In this document: positions 37,401 to 50,300 of the stretch, one piece after another | How positions within the stretch are numbered: position 1 is the stretch's first letter | How the letters are laid out: each line of letters opens with the position of its first letter | NCBI GenBank assembly: GCA_018881555.1 | Contig: JACAXG010000131.1 | Location: forward strand, 1 to 64,000 | DNA from: Amblyornis subalaris | Taxonomy: Eukaryota > Chordata > Aves > Passeriformes > Ptilonorhynchidae | DNA length: 64,000 nucleotides | Reading direction: 5' to 3' | Notes under the pieces: generated by a model | Seen by the model: only the letters and a program-made list of their open reading frames with translations | What the model was told of the DNA's origin: nothing | Database searches by the model: none | Position numbers and translations under genes: made by a program

Positions 37401-40400
37401 AACCCCTTTTCTTGAGCAGTGTCAGGATGAAGGAGTTGAAGGCCTGTGGTGCATGTTATAGGGATAAATTCCTCTGCGTGCAGAGGTTCTATGCAAGAGC
37501 TTCAGCTCTTTAGACCTCCAAAAATCGGTTTTGTTGTTTGTCAGATGGCTCCATTCTGCAGTTCAGAGTAGTCGGTACCGTATCAGACACTTATGGGGGC
37601 AAAAAAATCAGAGTAAGTCCTGTGTCTAAGGGCCTGTTAAGCCTGGCAGTTGTCTGATGATTCCTTCCACTGCTCTGCCCCAACCTCTCTTTCTCCCCAG
37701 GTGCAGCAAAGAGCACAGGAATGTATCAAAGCTCTCAATCTCATTCTTAAAATCAATTCGGGGGAGGAAGTAACGAATGTACTACATTCAAACTTCGACT
37801 GGAACAGCCTGAAGGTGAGTGAAAGGTGGCAGCTGCATTCATTAAACACCTAATAATGCTTCTGGTTTCCCCGTTCCATTTCTAAACTGGTTCCTGTAAA
37901 GTATTCTGAAGATCACACTGTAGATCTGTGAAAATATTCTCAGGTCATCTCAAGCTGGATAGATAGTAATGGAGCTGAAATCATGCTCTCCCTACTTCAA
38001 TAGGATCTATTGCCTAAAAAAATGATTCCCTTTAAAAAAATAAGTTTGGGAAAGAAAGTCTCTTACAGCACCTGGATTTTTTTGACAGGATTCTGTTGAT
38101 ACTAGCAGAATAGCTGTGATGGGACACTCTTTTGGTGGTGCTACAGTTATTGAAAGTCTCAGCAAAGAAATAAGATTCAGGTAAGTATGCAAAACAAGGC
38201 GAGAGACACTTGGCACTTGAGAGATCTGGAGCAGGGCACCTTACCTAGGATCCCTCAACTACTAATTAGCTCCTGAAGAAGTTTTGTTTGGCATGTCTTG
38301 CTTTCTCGAGCCATGCTGCTTCCAACTGTGGGGATGTGGTGGAACATAAATAGCTGTATCATATCATANCATGATACTGTGGGACCCTGCAGTCCAGCTG
38401 CACCTGGCAGTGGAGACCAACAGATGCAAGAATGGACTAATTCTCTTCCCCCAGAACAGAAATAATTCTGAAACAAAATGATTCATTAACCTGCTCAGTA
38501 TCATAGAGAATTTCTCTTTCCCATGTCTCCTGCAGCTCAAAGCATGCTCAGAACTTCCCAGCTTTCTGCTTCTGTGCCAATATCCAGTTGTTTTTGGCAG
38601 GTGTGGCATTGCCCTCGACGTATGGATGCTTCCCGTGGGTGATGACATTTACCAAAACAGTGTCCAGCAACCGCTGCTTTTTATCAACTCTGAAAAATTC
38701 CAGTGGGCTGAGAACATCTTAAAGATTAAGAAGCTCATCTCCAATGACACAAACAAGAAAATGATCACTATCAAGTAAGTGCCCAGGATCCATCATTTCC
38801 ATNGTTGAAGATGAATCTTTACCTTCTTGTTGGACCTGTGCAGTTGCATGTAACTGCAGAANGACAGGCAGTACCTAGAGCACAAGTCTGATGAGGAGCA
38901 GCTGAGGGAGCTGGGGGGGCTCAGCCTGGAGAAAAGGAGGCTCAGGGGGAACCTTCTTGCTCTCTACAACTCCTTGACAGGAGGGTGGAGCCAGGTGGGG
39001 GTCGGTCTCCTCTCCCAGCTAGCAAGAGGAAATGGCCTCAAGTTGCACCAGGGGCAGCTTAGATTGGATATTAGGAAAAATTTCTTCATTCAAATGGTTG
39101 TCAGACAGTGGAACAGGCTGCCCAGGGAGGTGGTGGAGTCACCATCCCNGGAAGTGTTCAGAAGACATGTAGATGTGGCTCTGAGGGACATGGTTTAGTG
39201 GTGGGTTGGCAGTGCTGGGATAATGGTTGGACTTGCTATTCTTAAAGATCTTTTCCAAACTAAATGATTCTATGATTTTGACTCTCCTCACGGCCCAGGT
39301 TTTCACTGCACCTGTGTGTCAGGATTTAAATTCCTGTTTAATTATGTTTAATTTCTGTTTAATTATGCATGTTTAATTTAGCCATATATCTCCACAGTGG
39401 GGACAGAGACCTCTCAAAGCAGTCAGTAACCCCAAGTTTAAAATACTCTAGGTGTGCATTCGTGCCCTGGGGCACAAGCTTTGCTCTGAGGCTCATGGAC
39501 CACCTGCCTTTGAACACTTGAAACAGCCTTCTGGGGGCAGTTCTACAGCCGGGGAGTGATGGCTCTATCCTGCACCACGGAGCAGGGATACAACTTGATG
39601 CTTTGCCAATCCAACTCTTAATTGCTGTTGCAGTTACAGTGATTTACAGAGAGCATGTACAAACCTTCCTCCCTTCTGTGGTCAGGACATAATTTCCTGC
39701 CAATCTTGCATGCTTGATAAACTAACCTGTTTTATCTTCTGCTAAAGAAGACAGCACAAGATNTGTGACTGAAGTCTGTGCACCTATTAATCAGGCAATT
39801 TAATGCATTCTTACAGGCCTGTTGATCATTTTTCTCTTTGCAGGGGGTCAGTACATCAGAGCTTTCCTGACTTCACCTTTGTGAGCGGAGGAATCATTGC
39901 AAGATTTTTCAAATTAAAAGGAGAAATAGATCCAAATGAAGCTATTGATATCAGCAACCATGCTTCATTAGCCTTCCTGCAGAAACATCTAAGTAAGTAT
40001 CTGTTTACAGCGAAGTATGAAGTAATATATAATTCCTGTGAAGCTCTTTATATAACCATTCAGTTTAAAACAAGACCAAAATAAGTGTATCAGTAGAAAA
40101 AATAAGTCAGACTATTTCTAGAGTTTGTCAATTACTTTGTAATCTTAGCAACTCANAGGAAAATCACTGACATTTTGTTCTGGTACATAAAAATCTGGAG
40201 TATCATTTTTTCCTCCTTAAAACATTTTTCCTCTCCTACTTTGCCAAGCTGGTTTCATTATTCAGTGTAGTTTTACAAAAAGCTGGTTGCTTAACTCATG
40301 ACCACTTGGGTTTTCTTTCCCACATCTTCTAGGTCTTAAGAAAGATTTTGATAAGTGGGATTCTCTTGTGGATGGCATAGGACCCAATGTTATTCCTGGA

Positions 40401-40436
40401 ACCAATATTGACACATCTCTAGCTGAAGCTGAATAA
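31357..40436 (+). CDS. PLA2G7: Platelet-activating factor acetylhydrolase / Lp-PLA2 (PLA2G7)
   Basis: A secreted serine hydrolase that removes the sn-2 acetyl or oxidised acyl chain from PAF and oxidised phospholipids. Exons joined by GT-AG sites in phase: 31921-32048, 34059-34209, 34807-34900, 35552-35620, 36097-36244, 37701-37814, 38089-38180, 38601-38774, 39844-39992, 40333-40436 (TAA). Catalytic elements: GHSFGG with the nucleophile Ser, CGIALDVW with the Asp, and GSVHQSF with the His. With the proposed first exon these fall at residues ~271, 294 and 350 of 429, close to human 273, 296 and 351 (from memory). The N-terminus is uncertain. Exon 31357-31423 (MRLLPPALC, donor GTACGG) joins in phase but is a weak signal peptide. 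An in-frame ATG at 31785 reads straight into exon 2 through a hydrophobic stretch, and ATG 31941 is the shortest option. An AATAAA at 41683-41688 may end the transcript. Confidence 0.95.
33533..33632 (-). mobile_element. CR1 fragment in PLA2G7 intron
   Basis: TTCTTCTCCAGGCTGAACAG, AGTCTCTCAGCCTGTC and AGGTGCTCCAGCTCTC are reverse-complement CR1 mid-to-3' sequence. Confidence 0.75.
35103..35213 (-). mobile_element. CR1 3' fragment in PLA2G7 intron
   Basis: AGAATCATAAACTGGTTTGG, a GGAAGGGGCCTTAAAGATCA stretch and GACACTTTCCACTAGGCCAGG are a reverse-complement CR1 tail. Confidence 0.85.
38872..39277 (+). mobile_element. CR1 3' fragment in PLA2G7 intron
   Basis: Plus-sense CR1 of about 400 bases: GGGGCTCAGCCTGGAGAAAAG, TTAGATTGGATATTAGGAAAA, CAGGCTGCCCAGGGAGGTGG and a final ACTAAATGATTCTATGATTTT. 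It lies between exons 38601-38774 and 39844-39992. Confidence 0.9.
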
Positions 40437-43400
40437 GGAATACGAAGAAGTCCTGAAAATGCCATGGACACTAATNTTGGCCAGACGTTGCTTAGAAATG
40501 TGGTGTCATTAAACACCTGCACAACTTTGGAGTGTGGAACAAAAAAAAGAGATAATGCATTGAGTTACATTATCCTACAAAACAGGTGTCTGTTCAAATG
40601 AGCTAGTGGGATCCTCTGAAATACTACAACAGNGTAACTTTTGTAGGCAGGTTGGGGGAGATCACTTGATAGTANATGCTCTTTCCAGTTTTCACTTGAG
40701 TCAAATTTGCAGAGAGACACACATTAAGCTCCAAGGAATTCAACTACAGTTTGGTTTACCAAGCTTTAAGTCAGTGTGCATCCAGCAAGCCTGTGTTGCA
40801 GTGTAAGGAAAAAAAAGAAAACAAAAAAAACCGAAATCACTTTTCTATTTAGATACTAAGTATTTCAACTGTGCTCTGACAAGAGTTGGAAGGTGGGCAG
40901 GTTTTTGCTCCTTTTAGTCAGAGAGGTGCCTGTGGAGGGTGGTCTTCAAAACTGTCTTATTACAGTAAGTCACAGTAACAGCTACAGGAAAGAGTTCAGC
41001 TCACAGTAGAGAAAGTCCAGACACAGGACTCCTCATAGGAGCTTAATCCACTTAAATGTAAGATGAGTTTAGTGCCATACCTAGAGCGTGATGTTTCTAT
41101 TCCAGGAGCTTCCGAATGGGTCAGTGTTGTAGCAACTGTAACTCCCCTTGGGAAAAGCTCCAGCAACTCCTCTCATTCACGTCTGTGTTACCACAATCAC
41201 ACTGCAGGTGAAATTACAGATGTGGCACATGTACAGCTCCCTTTACATGGTCTTTGTTAGTATCACTGCTTGATCTCCTGAGGTTTCTCCTGGTAGTAAC
41301 ACTCTCCAGACACTCATCTTTGTCCAGGTACTCANATTGCTGTCTCGAGGTGATGGGGCAAGCAGTTGGCTCCCACTGACATACAGACAGCACTGGTAGT
41401 ACCTGGACAGAGTGTCAGCAGCCACCTGGTTGGCCTTGTTTAAGGCTCTCATTTTTGGATCAGAACTCTGAAGCTGCCCCATGGAAGGGCATCTTCTACA
41501 TTATGTTCATTTCAAAATCAGGTTACAAACAGAACAACTGAAGTAAAGAAATTAACAGTGTAATTAAATATTTAATGTAATCTGTGATCTTAAAATGAGA
41601 TTGCAATAACACCTAAGACCTGTCTTTCAGAATTCAATTAAATTCTCCCCAGCCTACTGCTGTGTATTGTCTCTATTAAGCAAATAAACACGTGTTTGTC
41701 TTACTGAGTCAGCACTAACATGTGGGATCTCCTGTGAGACCCACCCAGACTGACACTATCAGCCAGCCTGGGTTCCCATGTCCTTATTTCAGCATGAAAA
41801 ATCCACACCTTCTGGAGAGGAGGAAGCAGCTATGCTAGACAGGAGCATGGAACACCACTATAAATATGCATAGAAGAGAAACCCCTTTTCAACACCTGAG
41901 AAGGGGAATAAAAGGTGAGATCTCCTTAAAACAGCTGCAGGTCATGTCCTTACCATGTTGTACACATGCAGCAGCAAAACCATTCTACTGGATGGTCTTC
42001 ATATTTTTATAGGAGAGGCTCCATCTTTCATTAGTGCAGTTGCAGCAAGTTCAATTAATTAGGTGCAATTAACATTTCAAAGCATTCACCATAGCGCACA
42101 GTGCTCTAGAGAGCTGGTTAGGGTCAAAACAGAACCAGGGCCTGCAGAATAGCCCTCACACAGCATTTGGGCTTATACACAGGAATAGACACAAGTCATT
42201 AACAAAACACATTAACAAACCAGTATATGCCAGCCAAAGCTTTATTCCAGCTTCTTCCATTGCTTTAGAACAGCACCAAATGCAAGACTTCAACCCAAAA
42301 CAACTATGTTCCCCTATGGAGAAAAAAACCCTCCCCACTCCCAGCACTCCCCCCCNCAAATACCCTCAACTTTTTTTTTTTGAGAAAAAACACTTAACAA
42401 TGCAACTTTTCCAAAAGCAAACATCAGAAAGCAGTGCTGTACAACACAGTAGCATTTACAGAAACTCACAAGAAAACTGTTAAAGAACCACCCACCAAGA
42501 ACTCGGTCAGTGCACCCATATTCAGTAAAAATGCCAGTCAAGAGGCGAATTCTTACTTGAGAAAACACAGCTACAAGAAACAAGTTAACAATAACAGTCT
42601 AGCAACAAAAGCTATAAGAAAACAAACTGACAATAACAGTCTACCAACACTATTCCTTGATAGGGAAGTACAGTAGTGACAGGCATTTGGTCAGTTAGGT
42701 AGAAAAAACCCCCACCCAAAGTTTTGGTTGTGTATTTGTTCCTATGAACACATTTTCATGGGAATGTTTCATAGGCAGGCACTTGTTCAGTTTCATGTGG
42801 GCAATGTGTCACTTGGTTTCAGCTGTGCTGGAGGACATGAAGATCTTCAGCTAAATTGCTACTGCAGCCATTTTGCTTTTCTATAGGGAATAAACACAGA
42901 CCCATCAAGATGTTTCTATAAATGTGTATAAATTTATTAACATCGAAATTCAGCTCTACAGGGCTTCAGACTAAATATTATTGACATATTGGACCATATT
43001 AAAAGACTACACTTACCATACAAAGATAAAACAGCTGAAACAGCAGAACTGCCCAAGAAGATGAAGCAGCAGTGCCCCCAGATTTCAGTTATGAGTTCAA
43101 GTCACTCCATCCCTCAGTGGGCCTGGCATAAGCCACTGCAGGAGTTTTTGCAGCCTGTGAATCAGGTACCTTCTACTCAAACTGCCTTTCCAGGCAGCGG
43201 CACACGTGTGCAGCAAGGTCCAGCCCTGTGACACGAGNGTGCATGACCCTGGCTCAGCTTTCCTGTGCTGGTGCTGAGAGGGTGCATACACTAATTCCAT
43301 GCAAAGTGTTCAAGAACAGAAAAATTCCACAAAATCAAGAATAACCCTGCATTTGAGTGATGCAATTGAGGGAGAGTTTGTAGATTCATCATTCTAACAT

Positions 43401-43574
43401 TTTATCAAATTATTTAAACTATTTTTGTCTTGCTCAACAGGCGACGACATNTGTTGCAGGCTTCATTATTTGTTACCCATAAACCAGTACAATTATACTG
43501 AAATACAATTACCAATTAATCCCTGAAAGCACAAATGCTATTTCTACTTGAACTCAGTTCAGTCTTCACCAGGC
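40437..43574. other. PLA2G7 3' UTR and convergent intergenic region
   Basis: The start is probably PLA2G7 3' UTR, with AATAAA at 41683-41688. From the other side, TDRD6 3' UTR may begin near a minus-strand AATAAA at about 42933-42938. A CTCCCCCC run and poly-T lie around 42348-42380. No further gene seen. Confidence 0.45.
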
Positions 43575-43738
43575 AACCACAGAAACGAATTGCCCAGACA
43601 GGTTTTGGAGTCTCCATTCTTGGACAGATTCCAGACCTAGCANTAAGGTCCTTAGCAACCTGATCTAGTTGGCCCTGCTTTCAGCAGCTCCAAAGGCCCC
43701 TTTCAACCAAAAGAGCTCTACAATTCCATAATCATAAA
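43575..43738 (+). mobile_element. Degraded CR1 3' fragment
   Basis: ATTGCCCAGACAGGTTTTGGAGTCTCCATTC-like start, GCAACCTGATCTAGTTGGCC and CCCTTTCAACCAAAAGAGCTC match a decayed plus-sense CR1 tail. Confidence 0.7.
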
Positions 43739-44328
43739 AATAGCATATATTAAGAAAGAATCTGTACTATTTATTTGGTACACTCAACAGGTGTTTACCA
43801 ATACCACTTCAAAATTTTTAAGTAACAATAAANATGTACACGTACTAGTCACAAACTATCCTTACAACAGCTAAAATGGTGTTAATATGGGTTTGGATTT
43901 ATAGATTATGGGATTGGGGCACTCAAATCCCAAATGCTTGGCAGAGTCTGCCTAGCAGTTGCTCACTTTGCCTCAGAAACATGAACAAGAACAGCATGCT
44001 GATGGCAGATGCCCAAAACCCTGGCAAAATCTATAATTTGGGTGAAACACCCCAGCTCTTCCAAGAGGCTTAATCCATTAGATGNATAAATAAATACTAA
44101 ATTGGTTTCTAATCCAGACAGAGTAGCAGTTTTCATTGCATGTAGTCACCCTTAAAGTGAGAGTATATAAACAAATGCCACCAAGAAAATCCCAACCACA
44201 GTATCAACTACCTAAGCTCAAATTAGTGTTTCAACTCTATTTTCTAAACTAAAGCATTTCCCTAGAAAATTAGAAAGCATTCAAACACTGGACACACAAC
44301 CCATTTGGGAGGCTTAAGGTAGACTTAC

Positions 44329-47300
44329 CTCGAAGCAAGGACTCCTCTGGTAAGGACTGCAAGTGTTCTGTTGCAGGGGTTAATGCCTATACAAAAAGGG
44401 ATCCTGTTAGGAAGCTGGCAGTATTGCCAAGTCTTCCACTGAGGTGTTTCCTTTAATACCAGATTAACTTTTTACATCACCACAAGTGGACTCCTATTTA
44501 CCACTGTTTTCCCCCTTATAACTCACTACATTCTTCTTCTGCCCACTTTTCACTTTGGTGCAAAGGCTGCATGTGAAGAATGAACTGGAAGTTCCTTCTG
44601 TTATCACCAGCAGCATGACTGATGACCTGAGTTTTGGGTTCCAGACACAAATTTTTCATCCANTGGTAGGTACATCATGAAGAACACTGGTGAAAACCTT
44701 ACTATTATTTCTTAATTACTTCCTAATAGAAGTATTTTTCATGATTTAGCAGTTAGTTAGCATCCTTTCTAAAAGCCAGTACTGTTCCTGCCCAGTCCAG
44801 TATCACACTGCCATACCTCAGATGATCTGCAAGCCCAGTCAGGCATCCCGTTCCAGACGTTCTCAGGATCCACTATCTCCTCATTGCCACTGGAGAGATT
44901 CAAGACCTGTGCAGACAGAGCCAAAGTGGATCTGGCACAGCAGCAATGCNCTCAGCAAACAAGACACAGCAGGAGGAAAACACACTTGAGGACTCCCTGC
45001 CTTTGAGAAGGTTTTGAGAAGTCTGGATCTTGCAAAGAACAAGCTAACCTCTAATAAAACTGAGTATNATTACTGAGGCTGCTCAAGGCTCTTCTGGGCT
45101 TCTAACCCAAGTATAGTGAGAAAAAAAGGCTGTAAAACACCTACTAGATCAGAACCAGAAGGAAGCTGATGAATAGGGTTATCATTACATGATAATCCCT
45201 GACACTGGCACTCATCTGAATACAGGTGAGCTTAGTTTTAGATACCCAAGGCATCTACTGGCAGAAGAGCTGGCTTCCACAATCTCAGGCATTCAGTCTT
45301 CCAAAAGGTTGCTTTTATGTAACAATCTTTTGTATTTGCAATCTTAAATTCACACGACAGCAGGAGCTCATTTTATGTAAGTATAACGTCTGTGCATGTG
45401 TGTACATCGACACATTCCCCTGGACTGAAGGACACACACCCCCTAGACTGAAGGATGGCTTCTCATTCATCCCATAGCTTAAANAGCAGTAGAACAAGGC
45501 AGCTCTCTAGATTGTCCTCTACTGTCAAAGTAAACTCCCACCAACCACTAATGCAATACTCATTTTACTGAAGCAGAAATAGCTTTAGGTTCATTATTAG
45601 TTGCAGTATAGTTTGAGTTTCTTCCCAAGTTTCTATTGTTCTAGCACTAACTCCTCAGAACACCAGTAAAATAATGTCAAGTTTCATGAGCATTTAATGG
45701 TAACACAGCTCCACAGCAGAACATTAACTTGGCAGGCCAGTCAGAACCACACACATATATGTATATCAGACTGGAGACAGACCCTTCAATACTCCCAGTC
45801 AATAAAAGAGAATAAGATGTGAAGGGAACATCAAGGGTTGAGATGTATCATCCAACTCAATTTGAGACAGTGCTTTTTCTCTATAGTCTATAAATTCAGA
45901 ATCAGCCTTTGCAATACTTAAATTCTATAACTGAGTTCTTTAAAATATTCAGAGTTTAGAGAAAGACCAAAGAAAGAGCAAGTCTTAAGAATGCAGAAAG
46001 AATATTCAAACCATACTTACTCTGGTACCCTTCTCAGATATCTCCAAAATGCGAGCCTCACACCATTTCAGAGAGGTCCACACCACACATTTGGAACCAA
46101 CAGCAAAGCCCTTCAGATTACAAGGATAGTCCTGGTGTGCTACAAGAAATGATGACTTATCAAGGAAGGAGGAAGAATGAAAAAATCCTGCATAAAATGC
46201 CAAAAAAACACCCTGCAAAAATCCTCAGATGCCTCACACCACTGCTCCCCACCCCCTCCAAACTACTTGATATTTTAAAGTTAAAAATTTGTCATCTTGA
46301 ACAGCCTTGCAAATGCAATTCATGCTCAGAAATACCTTTCCACTCAAAATCATTAATGTCCCCAAATATGATTAGTTGCTGTTAGACTGTCACATTATCC
46401 ATGAGATACTACACTTGGTCTGCTGTCCTTACCCATCAAAGCATTAACACTAATACATTAATTTATTAGAGAATAAAAATTAGGTTTTCTACAAGAAAGC
46501 TATTCTCACGTTTGAATGTGCACAGCATTTTGATTATTTAACTCTTTAAAATCAGATACTTTACCTGCACTGCAGTCAGCCAAGCTCTCATTTTGCTTTT
46601 CTTCTTCCCCAGGCTTACAGCCTGAAGACTGCACACACATATTTCCACACTCTTTAAATAAGTCAGTCAAGTCTTGTTCCATCCATTCTTCCACACAGTC
46701 ACCTTTCTTCTTGTGCCACCCTTTATGTTTCTCAACTTTGCAGTCACATGATTTTACAGTGAAAACAGGCCTCTGATTCGCTGAGTCTTTTGAAAGAAAT
46801 GAAAATTGACTTCCACTATTTGCAGAACTCTGCAGCACAGCATGTTCCAACCCTAACAAGTCCTCCTCCCCGTCTTCCTGAGGCTGAGCATCAGGCAGCA
46901 CAAGTTCCAGAAAGGGCTCATATTTGGCTCCTAGCATTGACTGCTTGTCATGCATCTTCTGGTGCAGTTCTTTCTCAGGTCTACCACCAGATGATGACAG
47001 CCTTAGGGAACGAGGCTCTGCTCCCATCCAGTCATCCAGTACAGCTTCTGCTTCATGAATTCCAGACAAATTCACTTGCAGTTTCTTTGTCTTCTCTCCC
47101 AAAGAAGGCTGAACATCAGATGGGATCAGCTCTACTGACTTCTCTCTGTCACTAACCGAAGGCACCAAATTTTCTTTCTCATTAAGTAATGGTAAAATTT
47201 CAAGACAGTTCAGAGGTGTCAACTGCCCTNTCTCCTCCCTCACAACTGGCAGCTCCAGCAATTCCTGTTCCAATACTGTCTCTCTTGCTTCACTGCCTGA

Positions 47301-50300
47301 CGCTGTCTGCACTTCAAGTGACTTTGTTTCCAGTGCTTCCTTTGTTCCTTCACCAAAGGGGGACTTTTCCAAAATTAGCTCCATCAGGAGCTCGTTTAGA
47401 TCATCACACGATAAGTGCATTTCTAATGCATCCAGTTCTCCTAATGTCCCTGTTCCATTGCTTGGAGACAGCTGTGCCTGGAGCACTGGCAATCTCTGCA
47501 GTTCTTGTTCTTTTCCTAGAAAAAGGCTGGCTGCTGGAGCACTGCCTGTCAGTTCTGCTTTCAGCTCAGCCTCTTCTCCAAACAGTACTTCAGATAGTTC
47601 TTGTTCTGCAGCTTTCATTCCATTCCCCAAAATATGAGGTCTGCAGCTTCTCACTGGTTCTAGCAACATACTGTTACCACTCTCACCTTCAGACAGAGGA
47701 ANCTCTTTATCGAAACTGTTCTCATGCTCTCCTATTTCATATCCATCATCAGCCTTCCCACTGGCAGCTTCCACTGACACATTTGCCTCTGCAGTTTCTA
47801 AGCACTCAGAAGTTACAGCCAGGAACGGATCAGAACAAAGCAAAGCACTTTCTNCCTGAGCTAATCCACAAACAGCAGTAGTTTCTTTGTTGAGACAAAG
47901 ACTGATATTGCTGTTTGAACTTCTGCTTTCCTTTAGGGGCTTGCAAAGGTTTGAGAAAGCACTGTCACCAGTTTCTTTATTAGCCTTCCAAAAAGGCTTC
48001 ATCTCTTCATTAATACTATTACCAGAAGCTTCCAGCTTGACAACATACAGAGGGACTTCATAATCTTTATTTTCCCGAATTTCTACCACTTCAGCTTCTA
48101 ATACAAGGTTTTCAGTCATATCATAAAACTTCTTATTTGCTTCACTAAGCCATGAGCCTTCTGAGGGCTTGAAACCTGACAGACAGCAAGCAAATGCTTG
48201 ACCAGGTACTCTGAGCAGTTCACATGGAATCTGTCGGATCATCTCCAGGCTAACAGTTTCCTCGCTTCCATAATCCACGTGTCTAACAACGACACTGTCA
48301 TCTTTCACACTGCTGATCTGAGCTCTGTAGAACCATCCATCTTGACTGTATTTTGCTAGACAAGTATCACCACTTTTAATACAAGATTTGCCATTATTCA
48401 GAGAGCTTAGTCCACGCTTTTCAGCTTCCTCTATTTTTTTCTCGATGTAGCTCACATCTTTGGTATCAGCACGGTGACACCAGAAGTATCCTGGACCATT
48501 TACCACTGTGACGTAAATTTTTAAAGTCTGGCCTGCCTTTAGAAATTTCCAGATAAACGATTTACAGTCACTTCCACAGGAAATCTCATTTTGTACCTGA
48601 GGAGGCAAAGGCTCACACACAGTTACCATGTCACTGTTCTCTCTTTTATCAATTTTTTTTCTTGAACAAGATCTTTCTCTACTTGCAAGATCTTTATCAG
48701 CTAAATCCACTGTTATTATACCTTGATGGTCACTGAGAATAACTTCCCATTTATCCTCAACCTTCTCTACAAATTCACACGACAGCAGGATTTCACTTGT
48801 TCTCTTGGTGAAGTAAAACACTGNGTTCTCTGTCCAGCCTGTATTTTTTTTGCATTTAAGTCCACCAAGGAAGCAGTGAATGCTCATTGCTGGAATAGAT
48901 GACAAGTTTTTAGGGAGCCTGCGTGCTTGATCAACACTAATCACTGAAGTATCACCATAATCAATATAATGGACCCTTATCAAATTGTCAGAAGTCTTCT
49001 CTTTTACTATAGCTCGATACCACAGGTTGTCATCTGAATAAACAGCACTGATTAAATCTCCTGCTTGAAAAAGTTGTCCACAAGGGTCCTTCATTGATTT
49101 TCCATTGTTTAAACTTTCCAAAATGCTGTGAAGCTGAACCTCATCACTCCCTAGCTGAACATAAAAATCCAGTGGGTCATTGACATAAGACACATACACT
49201 AAGGTTTTAAGAGCTGGCACTACCTTCTGAGGTGGTAGATCAGATATATTTTTAAGCATTCTATGCCTGCCTTCAGCATCAGATTTAATATCTGACAGTG
49301 TATCCTTCTGGGAAGAGAGCAGAGACTCCTCCCCTGCTTTATTCAATAAAATAGCATCCTTCTTACTGCTAAGCATCTCATCAGATTCTAGCAATCCAGC
49401 TGCCAGATCTCCCTTCATAGAGGGCTGGAAAAGGTTTACACCTTCTTCTTTGAAGTGTCTTTTGTTCCCTTGTTCTTGCTGGGCTTCATGTCTGTGTTTT
49501 TTTCTTTCAAGAGGCCTACCTGCCTTTAAAGGGGACTCTGCAGTCTCCTTCCTCTCATTTACATCTGTATTTCTAGAGCACAAAGCCTCATTGTGTACAT
49601 GACTATACAGCCCTTTATCGTTTATGCTTAGCTCCTTCAGTTTTGTATTAATTTGAGTATTGCTATCAAACAACTCAACCAGCAGCGTATTATCAGAGTC
49701 CTTTGCTACCACTACTGCTTTTAATCGCCTTTCTAGGACAGCTTCCTTAAACCACGTTGCAGCTTCTTTGGAAACAGACGATACATCAGACACAGAACAC
49801 TTTATGGCCTGCATNGGCACCAGCAAGACATCAGAAGCATCATTGGGTAAAGGAAGCAGATCATCTGTCTCTATTGTCTCTGTGTTCCCAAAATCCACAA
49901 AGAAGACTTTAGCCTTAGGTTGCCTTTCCATAATTATTCCCCTATACCACTGACTATCAGAGTACTTTGCCAGACACAAGCTCCCAGACTTCCCCAAGGT
50001 TCCTGTGCTGGTCACTGTTTCACTCAGGCGACTGATGTTATCAGCCAGCTGTGCCAAGGTATCTGCACACCTTTCAAGCTGGCAGTAAAACGTCCAGGGA
50101 TTCTCAACATGTGTAATATAAACGTCTTCCTCACTCCCAATTTTGATGCCATGACTAGAATAATAGTAAGAGTGAAGCTGGACCAAAGATTCCAGGTGCT
50201 TTCGAGGAAACAAAGGTCTGGCTACACCTCTCTCAGTGAGAAACTGGCAAGCACTCTGAAAAGGCGTGATTAAATCTACAATGTTAAACAGGTCNCTATT

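Noticed and set aside
38974..39198. Plus ORF with SQLARGN and [14 protein letters not shown]
   Set aside because: This is translation of a CR1 3' fragment, not a host gene.
47189..47881. 230-codon plus-strand ORF
   Set aside because: It is fully antisense to the TDRD6 coding exon and has no domain; it is a shadow of the constrained opposite strand.
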